A program made the position numbers and the translations under genes. This document shows positions 33,321 through 41,681 of a stretch of 64,000 nt of DNA, piece by piece. The stretch lies in contig OY282361.1 in assembly GCA_958295645.1 (NCBI GenBank), positions 2,570,501 through 2,634,500 of the forward strand, in the 5' to 3' direction. Position 1 is the stretch's first letter. Each line of letters opens with the position of its first letter. Source of the stretch: Longimicrobiales bacterium. Its GTDB lineage: Bacteria; Gemmatimonadota; Gemmatimonadetes; Longimicrobiales; Gaopeijiaceae. Under the pieces are notes generated by a model. The model did no database searches and was not told the origin of the DNA. It saw only the letters and a program-made list of their open reading frames with translations.

Positions 33321-35636
33321 CTACGAACTCCCCAGCGCGGCCCAGGCCTCGTAGCGGCTCAGCATCCGCCTGGCCGTGGCCTCGTCGCCCCGAGCGGAGG
33401 CGGCGCTGTAGAGCGCGATGTACGCGTAGCCGTAATAGCTTGCAATCCCCGCGGAGGGCCGATCCGGCCAGAAGTCCCAGTCGTCGGGGAGGCCGCCCCG
33501 GTGCACGAAGACCTCCTCCAACAGCGCGCGCGTGCGGCCCACGTCGATCCAGGCTCCCGTCAGCGACCTCAAGCCGGCGTCGTCGACTCGTTGCAGGTCG
33601 CGGTCTTCGTTCTCGCCGGGGTCGCCCGGCCACAGGCGAAAGGCCACGCCCTCGCGAACGACGTGCCCCTCCAGCCCCAGCGTCGCGGGCGTGACCACGG
33701 CGCTGGCGAAGTAGACCGGACGGTCCTCGACGGCTTGCCGGATCGCCCACAACACGAACTGTTGCCACGGCCAGACTCGCTGGCCGGCTGCCAGGCGCGC
33801 GGTCAGCGGGCCCAGTTGCGCATAGGAAACGCTGTCCAAGATTGGATAGCTCATCGCGATCCTGTGGACTTGGTCGTCGGTCCAGTCCTCGGGGAAGATC
33901 GAACGCGTGGGCGAGCGAGCCGGCTCGGAAAGAACCAGCGGGACCTTGCCGGCCGCCTCCGCGACAGCCGGATCGTGCGTGTAAATGGCGCCGGTGTTCT
34001 CCGCCGAATAGGGGCGCTGGCAGACGATTCGGGTGGGGTCGGCGGCGGGGTCCTCGCCCGGCTTGCAGGGGCGCGTGAGCTTGCGGAGCTGCGTCACGTA
34101 CCACGGCGTGTTGAGATACGAGGTCACGGCGATGGTCACGTCGCGCCGTATTCCCTCCACTTCCTGCAGGTACCAGAGCGGGAAGGTGTCGTTGTCGCCG
34201 TTGGTGAAGATGAGGCCGTAGGGCTCCACGCTCATGAGCAGGTTGTACGCCCAGTCCCGCGCGGAATAGTCGTTGTCCCGTCTGGCCCGGTCGAAATTGA
34301 GGACCAAGGGAACCAAGGCCAGGGCCAAGACGGGCGCTCCCGCAAGCATCGCCTTCCTTTCGGCCCACCCGAATCGGGCGGTCAAAGCCTCGTAGGCGCG
34401 CCGCCAGAGGGTTGCGATCCCGATTCCCGCCATCAGTCCCCACACCGAGAATCCGACGATGAAGAAATAGTCGCGTTCGCGGACTTCGTGCTTGTCCAAG
34501 GTGTCCGGGTCTGGCGCCGGGATGGAGTATCCGTACTTGAAGTTCAGGTAGTACATCAAGCCGGCCGACAGGACGACGAACAGCGTCGTCATGTAGACCC
34601 CGCTCTTCGGATCGCGTCGCAAGTGTTGGGCCAGTCCCAGAATCCCCAAGACTGCGAACAAGGCCGTGACGGGACTCCTGGCCCCGCCGAACAGCACGTT
34701 GTCGGCGTCGAGGCCGCGCGCCCACTGCCAGTCGAAGTACTGAAACCAGTTTCGGAACTGCGCGGCCAGCGGCGCTTGGCGAACTCCGACGGGCGGCTTC
34801 TGGTACTGCTCCCGCTTCAACGCCGACGACAGCTCCAGGCATCCCGCGTTGCCGTAGGTGACGATGCTCGTCACGGCGTCGCCGACGCTCTCGCAGGTGG
34901 GTTCGGCTTCGTTGATGACCGGCCCCTGGCCCGCGCGCAAAGGCAGGAACAGGTGGATGGACAGCCCCAGGAAGGCCGCCACCAGAATGGCCGGGTAGAG
35001 ACGGAAGTGCAGCAGCGCCCTCGGACGCACCAGGCAGATGAAGACGAGCAGCGCGGGCGCGGCCAGGAACGCCATCAGATGATTGCCGACGGAAAGCGCC
35101 AGCACGAACGTCATCAGCAGGAGGATGTTGTCGTCCCGTCCGCTTCCCAAGTTGTCGCGCCAGCGCAGGGCCAGCCAGGAGAGCAGCGCGATGGTGAAGA
35201 ACGAGACCGTGTAGACCTTCTCGTTGACGTTGGACTGGTTCCAGACGGTGAACGCGGTGGCGCTCGCCAGAACCGCAGCGAAGGCGCCGGCAAGCCGGAA
35301 CGCACGAGGGCCGCCGAAGAACTTGAGGATGCGGTGGACCACCAAGAACCAGAGCCCGTGGCTCATGGCGCTCATCGCCACCGAGAAGAGGTTGATCCGC
35401 ACCGCCGTGGACAACCCGGTCGGCTCGAGAAGAATGTGCCAAGCGCGAGCCATGAGGACGAACAGGGGATTGCCCGGAGGGTGCGGGATACCGAGGATGC
35501 GGGCGGTAGCGATGTACTCGCTGGCGTCCCAGAAGGCGGTCGTGGGCGCCAAGGTGGCTATGTAGAGCAGCGAGACGGCGGCCGCGACGGCTCCGGCCCA
35601 GGCATAAGGGGGACGTTCGGAGGGACGTTCGCTCAT
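33321..35636 (-). CDS. DUF2723 family membrane protein (putative protein O-mannosyltransferase-like)
   Basis: A 771-residue integral membrane protein. The N-terminal two-thirds holds about 11-12 transmembrane helices. It begins with the DUF2723 hallmark LAPTTAFWDASEYIATARILGIPHPPGNPLF, in which the acidic residues resemble the first-loop catalytic Asp of GT-C glycosyltransferases; later marks are NEKVYTVSFF and GNHLMAF. The C-terminal third is soluble (FTNGDNDTFPLWYLQEVEGIRRDV). GT-C enzymes transfer sugars from polyprenyl carriers, so a role in surface glycosylation is inferred. ATG 35636 overlaps the HyuA stop by 4 nt (ATGA), so the pair is coupled although the functional link is unclear. 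Confidence 0.88.
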   Translation of the reverse strand: MSERPSERPPYAWAGAVAAAVSLLYIATLAPTTAFWDASEYIATARILGIPHPPGNPLFVLMARAWHILLEPTGLSTAVRINLFSVAMSAMSHGLWFLVVHRILKFFGGPRAFRLAGAFAAVLASATAFTVWNQSNVNEKVYTVSFFTIALLSWLALRWRDNLGSGRDDNILLLMTFVLALSVGNHLMAFLAAPALLVFICLVRPRALLHFRLYPAILVAAFLGLSIHLFLPLRAGQGPVINEAEPTCESVGDAVTSIVTYGNAGCLELSSALKREQYQKPPVGVRQAPLAAQFRNWFQYFDWQWARGLDADNVLFGGARSPVTALFAVLGILGLAQHLRRDPKSGVYMTTLFVVLSAGLMYYLNFKYGYSIPAPDPDTLDKHEVRERDYFFIVGFSVWGLMAGIGIATLWRRAYEALTARFGWAERKAMLAGAPVLALALVPLVLNFDRARRDNDYSARDWAYNLLMSVEPYGLIFTNGDNDTFPLWYLQEVEGIRRDVTIAVTSYLNTPWYVTQLRKLTRPCKPGEDPAADPTRIVCQRPYSAENTGAIYTHDPAVAEAAGKVPLVLSEPARSPTRSIFPEDWTDDQVHRIAMSYPILDSVSYAQLGPLTARLAAGQRVWPWQQFVLWAIRQAVEDRPVYFASAVVTPATLGLEGHVVREGVAFRLWPGDPGENEDRDLQRVDDAGLRSLTGAWIDVGRTRALLEEVFVHRGGLPDDWDFWPDRPSAGIASYYGYAYIALYSAASARGDEATARRMLSRYEAWAALGSS

Positions 35637-37615
35637 GGCGTCGTAGCGGGCGATGTCGCCGGGCGGCGCTTGCCGTCGCCGGCGTGGCGCAGGAGGAGGC
35701 TTCCGGTCTTCATTACAGTACAACTCCAGCCCGTGGGTATCCAAGTCGTTCCAGAGTATTCGGCGACGACGGCCGGGCCGTCGAACGCGGCGCCCGCGCA
35801 GAGCGAGCGTCGCGCGTGCAGTTTCGCTGTGGTTGATCCTTCGGTGCCGCGGATGGTTGCCGCAGCGGGGGGCGGCGTGGTCCCCGCGGGTGGACCGGCC
35901 ATGCGAATCTCGGCGGGCGGGGCTTCCGCCAGGACTCGTAGGGTGACGGCTTCGACGGGGCTGTCGCGGCGCGCGTAGCCGTAGCGTCGCTCGTGGGCCG
36001 AGTGGAAGGCTTCGGCCCACCCGTCCGCGGGCACGCGCAGTTCGAAGCTCTGGCCCGCATAGCGCGCGTCCACGGTCTCGGCGACCCGCACCGCGTCCTC
36101 CGGGTACCCCTCGGCCAGCAGATCCTTCGTGGCTGTGTCGCGGAGTTCGGCGAAGACGGCGTCCAGAGAGCCGGCGGACTTGCCCAGAACCGTCCGGGAC
36201 GCCTCCCGCGTGACGGGCGCCACGAGCATTCCATAGGCGGAGAGAAGTCCGGGGCCGGTCGGCACCAGGGCCGTCGAGAGGCCGATCCGCGAGGCGAGTT
36301 CCGCTACGTGAAGTCCGCCTGCGCCCCCGAACGCCACCAGGCAGAAGTCCTTGGGGTCGTAGCCCCGCTCGACCGAGATCACCCTCAACGCCCTTTCCAT
36401 TGCGCTGTTGGCGACGGCCACGACGCCTTCGGCCGCCGCCTCCAGGCTCGTGCCCATGCCCTCCGCGACGCTCGCCAGCGCCGGCTCGATCGCCTCCCGA
36501 TCCAGTCGGCTCGCGCCCCCCAGGAACTGGTCGGCCGGCAGCCGCCCCAGCCAGACGTGCGCGTCGGTCACGGTGAGATCGGTTCCGCCGCGCCCGTAGC
36601 AGACCGGTCCCGGCGCAGCCCCGGCGCTCTCGGGACCCACCTTGAGCGCCCCGCCCGCGTCCAGCCGCGCGATGCTGCCCCCGCCGGCGCCCACCGTATG
36701 GATGTCCAGGACCGGAATCGCCACGGGCTGCCCGTCCACCGCGAACTCGCGCGAGGCGAGCAGTTCGCCGGGACACAGCGAGACGTCGGTGGAGGTGCCG
36801 CCCATGTCGAAAGCGACGATGTCGTCGAACCCGGACCGCCGGGCGGCTTCCATGGCGCCCACGACTCCACCGGCAGGCCCGGACAGCACCGTGCGCACCG
36901 GTTCTCGCGCCGCCCTCGCCACCGGAATGGCGCCGCCGTTGGACCCCATGATGCGGATTCTCTCGGCGCCGCCCTTCTCCTCCAGCTTGCCCAGGTAGCC
37001 GGACACCAGGGGCGCCACGTACGCGTTCACGACCGTCGTGGACGTGCGCTCGTATTCCCTGAACTCCGGCAGGATTCGCGACGAGACCGAGACCGGCTTG
37101 CCGCAGCCCGCGAGCGCCTCCGCGAGCGCTTCCTCGTGAGCCGGGTTCGCGTACGCGTGCAGGAGGCAGACCGCCACCGAGTCGAACTGGGCGGCCCAAG
37201 CGGCCAGCGATGCGGTCTCCTGGGCGTCCAGCGGCTCCAGCTCCTCTCCCTGCGGGCCGATCCGTCCGGAGACGCCCGTGCGGTCGCCGGGGGCCACCAA
37301 GGGAGGCTTGCGCGAACCGACGAGCGCGTAGAGTTGCGGGCGGTTCTGGCGGCCGATCTCCAGCACGTCCTCGAAGCCGCGGTTGGTCGCGAGTCCCACG
37401 TGCGCGCCCTTTCGCTCCAGCAGCGCGTTGGTTGCGACGGTCGTGCCGTGCAGCAGGACGAACCGCCGGCCCTCGCCGCCCAGCAAGGTCCGGATTCCGT
37501 CCAGCACGGCACGGCTCGGATCGTCCGGCGTGGAAGGAATCTTGAGCCTTCGCAGCCTGCCGTCCTCCAGGGCCAGGAGATCGGTGAACGTGCCCCCCGT
37601 GTCCACCGCCACCAA
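35633..37615 (-). CDS. Hydantoinase/oxoprolinase subunit A (HyuA)
   Basis: A 660-residue ATP-dependent amide-ring hydrolase of the HyuA/5-oxoprolinase family. It starts with the family block VAVDTGGTFTDLLAL and has LLHGTTVATNALLERKG, NRGFEDVLEIGRQNRP, RILPEFREYERTSTTVVNAYV, GSNGGAIP, GPAGGVVGA, FDMGGTSTDVSL and VGAGGGSIA, so the actin-like ATPase core is complete. TTG 37615 is preferred: GGGGAG lies 6 nt upstream and homology begins at once. The frame is open to ATG 37795, but those 60 residues are Gly/Pro-rich, come from a direct repeat and would leave only 20 bp to the divergent trpE. No HyuB partner gene is adjacent. Confidence 0.9.
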   Translation of the reverse strand: MVAVDTGGTFTDLLALEDGRLRRLKIPSTPDDPSRAVLDGIRTLLGGEGRRFVLLHGTTVATNALLERKGAHVGLATNRGFEDVLEIGRQNRPQLYALVGSRKPPLVAPGDRTGVSGRIGPQGEELEPLDAQETASLAAWAAQFDSVAVCLLHAYANPAHEEALAEALAGCGKPVSVSSRILPEFREYERTSTTVVNAYVAPLVSGYLGKLEEKGGAERIRIMGSNGGAIPVARAAREPVRTVLSGPAGGVVGAMEAARRSGFDDIVAFDMGGTSTDVSLCPGELLASREFAVDGQPVAIPVLDIHTVGAGGGSIARLDAGGALKVGPESAGAAPGPVCYGRGGTDLTVTDAHVWLGRLPADQFLGGASRLDREAIEPALASVAEGMGTSLEAAAEGVVAVANSAMERALRVISVERGYDPKDFCLVAFGGAGGLHVAELASRIGLSTALVPTGPGLLSAYGMLVAPVTREASRTVLGKSAGSLDAVFAELRDTATKDLLAEGYPEDAVRVAETVDARYAGQSFELRVPADGWAEAFHSAHERRYGYARRDSPVEAVTLRVLAEAPPAEIRMAGPPAGTTPPPAAATIRGTEGSTTAKLHARRSLCAGAAFDGPAVVAEYSGTTWIPTGWSCTVMKTGSLLLRHAGDGKRRPATSPATTP

Positions 37616-37638
37616 GACCGGCTCCCCCGCCTCCGCCC

Positions 37639-37724
37639 GCCCGCCCGGAGAGGCCCCCTTGCCGCCCCTCGAGCCGTCGTCCGCTGGCTCGCCCCGCCCG
37701 CCCGGAGGGGCCCCTTCGCCGCCC
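37639..37724. repeat. Imperfect direct repeat between hyuA and trpE
   Basis: A GC-rich block of about 29 bp, beginning GCCCGCCCGGAG, occurs at 37639-37667 and again at about 37696-37724 with three differences, a 57-bp period. It lies in the divergent region between the preferred hyuA start (37615) and trpE (37816). If the longer hyuA start is used it would encode a repeated Gly/Pro-rich segment. Confidence 0.7.
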
Positions 37725-37815
37725 GGCTTGGCGCCGCCCCGCCTCTCGTACCTAGACTTCCCTTCGTGTTGCGCCAAGGCCGTTGGCTTCCTCATGCCCG
37801 TGAAACGCGATTCCA

Positions 37816-39336
37816 GTGAGACTTCGTCCGTCCCTCGACTCCTTCTTGCGCCAAGCCGCGCCCGGCTCCCGCGTCCCAGTATGGTGCGAATTCCTCTTCG
37901 ACGCCGACACTGCCGTCGCGGCCTACCACAAGCTCAAGGAGGGGCCGTTCGGCTTCCTGCTCGAGTCCGTGGTCGGCGGCGAGCAATGGGCCCGGTACAG
38001 CTTCCTGGGCAGCCGTCCGCGCGGCGCCTGGAAGCTCGACGACGGAGGCGTGTCCGTGTGGGACCCGGCCGAGGGCTGGTCGGACGCCGGCGTGTCCGAC
38101 CCCCTGGAGGACTTGGGCCGACGGCTCGCCTCGTCCGTGCCCAAGCCCGACGCCCGGCTTCCGCGCTTCTGGGGGGGCGCCGTGGGCTACTTCGGGTACG
38201 ATCTGGTGCGCCGCTTCGAACGGCTGGGCGCGCCCCCGCCCGACGACCGGGGCCTGCCGACGGCGCTGGTGATGTTCTCCGACGTGGTCGTCGCGATCGA
38301 CAACCTGAACGGACGCGCCAAGGCCATTGCCACGGTCGACGTAGGGAAGGCCACCGGCGAGGACGCGCTGAGGCGCCTCTACAGGGAGGCCGCCGCGCGC
38401 CTGGAGGAGACGGTCGGGCGCCTGCGCTCCCGAGACGGACCCGGGCCGCTGGAACTGACGGCGGACGCCGAGGATCCCGCTTACGCCAGCAACCTGGGCC
38501 GCGACGCGTTCGTGGCGGGAGTGCGGCGAATCAAGGACTACATCGCCGCGGGCGACGCCTTTCAGGTCGTGCTGAGCCAGCGCCTGGAGACCCGTTTCGA
38601 GGGGCCGGCCTTCGCCCTCTACCGCGCGCTCCGGACCATAAACCCGTCGCCGTACCTGTACCATCTCGACTTGGACGACTTCAGCATCGTCGGCTCCTCT
38701 CCCGAGGTGCTGGTTCGGCTGGAGGACGGCGTCGTGACCGTTCGGCCCATCGCGGGGACCCGTGCGCGCGGCGGGACGCCGGCCGAAGACCAGGCGGTCG
38801 CCCGGGATCTCGCGGAAGACGAGAAGGAACTTGCAGAGCACCGGATGCTGGTGGACCTGGGCAGGAACGACGTCGGGCGCGTGTCCCAATACGGCAGCGT
38901 AGAGGTGCCGGAACTCATGGAGGTGGAGCGCTACTCGCATGTGATGCACCTCTGCAGCCGGGTGGAGGGCCGCGTTCGCGACGATCTGTCCGCGCTCGAC
39001 GTCCTCGCGGCCTGCTTTCCGGCGGGGACCGTGACGGGGGCGCCCAAAGTTCGCGCAATGGAGATCATCGACGAACTGGAACCGACGGCGCGGGGGCCCT
39101 ATGCGGGCGCCGTCGGGCACGTCGGCTGGGGCGGACGGCAAATGGACACGGCCATCGCGATTCGCACAATGGTGGCGAGGGACGGCCAAGCCGACGTCCA
39201 GGCGGGCGCGGGCGTGGTCGCCGACTCCGATCCCGAGAGCGAGTTCCAGGAGACTCTGAGCAAGGCGCGTGCGCTGTTGCGGGCCGTGGCGATGGTCGGC
39301 GCGGGTTCGTCCGGGGGGGCGCCGTCGCGCTCCTAG
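37816..39336 (+). CDS. trpE: Anthranilate synthase component I
   Basis: A 506-residue chorismate-utilising enzyme that makes anthranilate with glutamine-derived ammonia, the first step of tryptophan synthesis. The feedback-site segment LLESVVGGEQWARYSFLG is at about residues 48-65. The catalytic domain has VVLSQRL, SPEVLVRL, RPIAGTRARGGT, EDEKELAEHRMLVDLGRNDVGRV, GTVTGAPKVRAMEII and the terminal GAGVVADSDPESEF. All chorismate and Mg2+ residues recognisable by motif are present. TrpG and the other trp genes are not in the window, so the gene stands alone. GTG 37816 starts it. Its stop codon lies within CTAG, shared with the convergent dipeptidase gene. Confidence 0.95.
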   Translation: MRLRPSLDSFLRQAAPGSRVPVWCEFLFDADTAVAAYHKLKEGPFGFLLESVVGGEQWARYSFLGSRPRGAWKLDDGGVSVWDPAEGWSDAGVSDPLEDLGRRLASSVPKPDARLPRFWGGAVGYFGYDLVRRFERLGAPPPDDRGLPTALVMFSDVVVAIDNLNGRAKAIATVDVGKATGEDALRRLYREAAARLEETVGRLRSRDGPGPLELTADAEDPAYASNLGRDAFVAGVRRIKDYIAAGDAFQVVLSQRLETRFEGPAFALYRALRTINPSPYLYHLDLDDFSIVGSSPEVLVRLEDGVVTVRPIAGTRARGGTPAEDQAVARDLAEDEKELAEHRMLVDLGRNDVGRVSQYGSVEVPELMEVERYSHVMHLCSRVEGRVRDDLSALDVLAACFPAGTVTGAPKVRAMEIIDELEPTARGPYAGAVGHVGWGGRQMDTAIAIRTMVARDGQADVQAGAGVVADSDPESEFQETLSKARALLRAVAMVGAGSSGGAPSRS

Positions 39337-40715
39337 AGTTCGTCGTACAGGCGGACGAGCGCATCGAGACCGCGCTCGAAGCAGTCCGTGGCAAGCCATT
39401 CGTTGGGCGCGTGCATGTTGGCGCCCGGCAGGGCGAATCCCATGAGCAGAGTGTCCGCCTGCAGCAGCTCCTCCAGCTCGACCACGATGGGGATGGTTCC
39501 TCCTTCGCCCGCCAGCACGGGCCGTCTTCCGAACGAGGCTTCGAGCGCCCGGGCCGCTGCCTCGAAGACCTCGCCTTCCAACTTGGCGCGCCAAGGCCGT
39601 GCGCCGTGCAGGGCCGCGACGCGCACCTCGACGCCCTCCGGCGCGTTGTTGCGCACGTGCCGCTCCACCAACGTCCTGACGCGCTCCGGCGTTTGGTTCG
39701 GCACGAGACGAAAGCTCACCTTGGCCATGGCGCGGGCGGGCAAGACCGTCTTGGCCCCTTCGCCCGCATAGCCCGACGCCATCCCGTTGATGTCGCAGGA
39801 CGGCCTCGCCCACAGACGCTCCAGCGGCGAACGCCCCTTCTCGCCGCCTGCCAAGGTCGCGACGCCGACCTCCTGCGCGAACGCCTCCTCGTCGAACGGG
39901 AGGGCGCGAACGCGGGCCAGCGCCTCGGGGTCCGGCTCCTCCACGTCGTCGTAGAAGCCCGGAACGGCGATCCTGCCGTCGGCCTCCTGAAGTCCTGCCA
40001 GCAGGGCCGCCAGGGCGTTGGCCGGATTGCGCACCGCGCCCCCGTAGGCGCCCGAATGCAGATCCGTGGCGGGCCCGGAGGCGTGCAGCTCGAAGTAGGC
40101 GAGCCCCCGCAGCGAGTAGAGCAGAGAAGGCTGGCCGGGCGCGAACATGGCGGAGTCCGAGATCACGACCGTGCCGGCCTCCAAGCGCTCCCGGTGCTGC
40201 TTGACGAAGGGCAGCAGATTCGGCGACCCGATCTCCTCTTCGCCCTCGGCGAGCACCACGACGTTGACCGGCAGGCTTCCCCGGGCGGCCAAGTGGCTCT
40301 CCAACGCCTTGACGTGCATGAAGAGCTGTCCCTTGTCGTCGGCCGCGCCGCGGGCGTAGAGGCGTCCGTCGCGCACGGAGGGCTCGAACGGCGGAGAGTC
40401 CCACAGATCGAGCGGCTCCGGCGGCTGAACGTCGTAGTGGCCGTAGACGAGAAGGGTCGGCGCATCGGGACCGGCCCCGCGCCATTCCCCGAGCGCCACG
40501 GGATGCCCGGCGGTCGGCAGAACCTCGGCCTCCAGTCCGGCGGCGGCCATGTGGTCGCGCAACCATCGAGCGGCCCGCGCGGTGTCGGGATCGTGCTCGG
40601 ACTTTGCCGAGACGGAAGGGATGCGCAGGAACTCCGACAGCTCCTCGTAGAACCGCCTGCGCTCGTTGCGGGCGAATTGGAGAGGCCCGCCCGCGGCCCC
40701 TGTTGCGGCCGTCAA
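39333..40715 (-). CDS. M20-family dipeptidase
   Basis: A 460-residue metallopeptidase of the M20 dipeptidase (PepV/CNDP-like) group. Zinc-site features are LLVYGHYDVQPPEPLDLWDSPPF (His and the catalytic Asp), GAADDKGQ (bridging Asp), EGEEEIGSPN (general-base Glu and ligand), VISDSAMF, and NMHAPNEW (terminal His). The dimerisation domain lies between (LHSGAYGGAVRNPANAL). It probably cleaves dipeptides in the cytoplasm with two zinc ions. The start is TTG 40715, which overlaps the stop of the upstream small membrane protein gene (TTGA), with AGGG 6 nt upstream, indicating translational coupling. It ends sharing a CTAG with trpE. Confidence 0.93.
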   Translation of the reverse strand: MTAATGAAGGPLQFARNERRRFYEELSEFLRIPSVSAKSEHDPDTARAARWLRDHMAAAGLEAEVLPTAGHPVALGEWRGAGPDAPTLLVYGHYDVQPPEPLDLWDSPPFEPSVRDGRLYARGAADDKGQLFMHVKALESHLAARGSLPVNVVVLAEGEEEIGSPNLLPFVKQHRERLEAGTVVISDSAMFAPGQPSLLYSLRGLAYFELHASGPATDLHSGAYGGAVRNPANALAALLAGLQEADGRIAVPGFYDDVEEPDPEALARVRALPFDEEAFAQEVGVATLAGGEKGRSPLERLWARPSCDINGMASGYAGEGAKTVLPARAMAKVSFRLVPNQTPERVRTLVERHVRNNAPEGVEVRVAALHGARPWRAKLEGEVFEAAARALEASFGRRPVLAGEGGTIPIVVELEELLQADTLLMGFALPGANMHAPNEWLATDCFERGLDALVRLYDEL

Positions 40716-40990
40716 GTCAGGCCCTTGACGCCCCACCGGTAGACCCAAGTCATCAGAGCCGCGAAGGCAGCGGCGCCGGCCATGCCGCCCGGACTGAGGG
40801 CCACCGGGTGGTCGAACTCGAAGATGCCGACGCCCAGCATGCCTCCGATGGCCGCCGCGAATCCGCCCAGCACGACGAGGAGCGTGGAGTGGCCAGGGGT
40901 CTCGTGCGGATTCTTGACCACCAGCTTCATGGCCAGGCCGATGGCGCCCCCCATGATCACCCAGACGGCCGCACCAATCCAGTTTTCCAT
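40712..40990 (-). CDS. Small membrane protein, GlsB/YeaQ-like
   Basis: A 92-residue hydrophobic protein with three predicted helices (AAVWVIMGGAIGLAMKLVV, LLVVLGGFAAAIGGMLGVGIF and GGMAGAAAFAALMTWVYRW). The Gly-rich pattern and the order of segments resemble the GlsB/YeaQ/YmgE (transglycosylase-associated) family, which is linked to envelope stress in other bacteria but has no known reaction. It is coupled to the dipeptidase gene by a 4-nt overlap and lies 9 nt after the coiled-coil gene at 41000-41626. Confidence 0.65.
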   Translation of the reverse strand: MENWIGAAVWVIMGGAIGLAMKLVVKNPHETPGHSTLLVVLGGFAAAIGGMLGVGIFEFDHPVALSPGGMAGAAAFAALMTWVYRWGVKGLT

Positions 40991-40999
40991 GCGCGGAAT

Positions 41000-41626
41000 C
41001 TACTTTCTTCCCATGCGTTTCTTCAAGGCTTCCAGGCGCTCGTCGATGACTTCGTCTCGCGACCGGCGCAGGATCTCGTCGTCGAACTCGCTGGCGGTGG
41101 GGCCGGGGGGCGCCTCCGCCGCGCTCTCGCCCATGCGGTTCAGGTCGTTCAGCAGATCGTCGACGCAGCCCAAGGTCTCTCGCGCGGTGTTGCGGCCGGC
41201 GCGGGCCGCCAGCGTGTCCCGGTTGGCGCGAGCCTCCTTGATCTTGGCCAGCATGTCGTTGTACTCGGTCTCCTGAAGGCGCATCTCGGCTTCGATGGCC
41301 TCGGCCTTGCGGGTCAAGACGGCCCCGCGTTCGGCGTGCTTGGCCGCGAACTCCGCCGCGATGTCCGCCGTCTCGGCGTCGCCGATCTTGCGGGCCATGG
41401 CCTCGCGCCGGCGGCACACCGCCTCGTCCTCCGCCTCGGTCTCGGCTCGCCTGCGCGCCCGCGCCAGCTGCTCGCCGGCCTCGGCCATGCCGGTCTTGGC
41501 GGCCACCGCTTCGCGCTCCATCCCTTTGAGCAGCTCGTCCACGGTGTTCGCCACGGAGTCCCGCCCCAGCTCGTGATGGAAGTTGTTCACGGCCTCCTTG
41601 AAGGCCCGTCGCAGGTCGTCGAACAT
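41000..41626 (-). CDS. Coiled-coil protein, possibly PspA/IM30-like
   Basis: A 208-residue, almost wholly helical protein with heptad patterning from about residue 40 to 150 (AEAGEQLARARRRAETEAEDE, RLQETEYNDMLAKIKEARANRDTL), charged throughout and without a signal peptide. An amphipathic N-terminus (MFDDLRRAFKEAVNNFHHEL) and overall size resemble PspA/Vipp1/IM30 proteins, which bind stressed membranes, but no diagnostic motif is certain. Its place 9 nt before a YeaQ-like membrane protein gene fits an envelope-stress role. An unrelated coiled-coil protein remains possible. Confidence 0.6.
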   Translation of the reverse strand: MFDDLRRAFKEAVNNFHHELGRDSVANTVDELLKGMEREAVAAKTGMAEAGEQLARARRRAETEAEDEAVCRRREAMARKIGDAETADIAAEFAAKHAERGAVLTRKAEAIEAEMRLQETEYNDMLAKIKEARANRDTLAARAGRNTARETLGCVDDLLNDLNRMGESAAEAPPGPTASEFDDEILRRSRDEVIDERLEALKKRMGRK

Positions 41627-41681
41627 GGTGAAGGAATATACGGGCGGAGTCCCGGGGACGGACGCCCCGGGAGACCCGCCT

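Noticed and set aside
37616-37795. 60-residue N-terminal extension of HyuA
   Set aside because: Low-complexity Gly/Pro sequence from a direct repeat, no family support, and it would leave only 20 bp to the divergent trpE start; TTG 37615 has a ribosome binding site.
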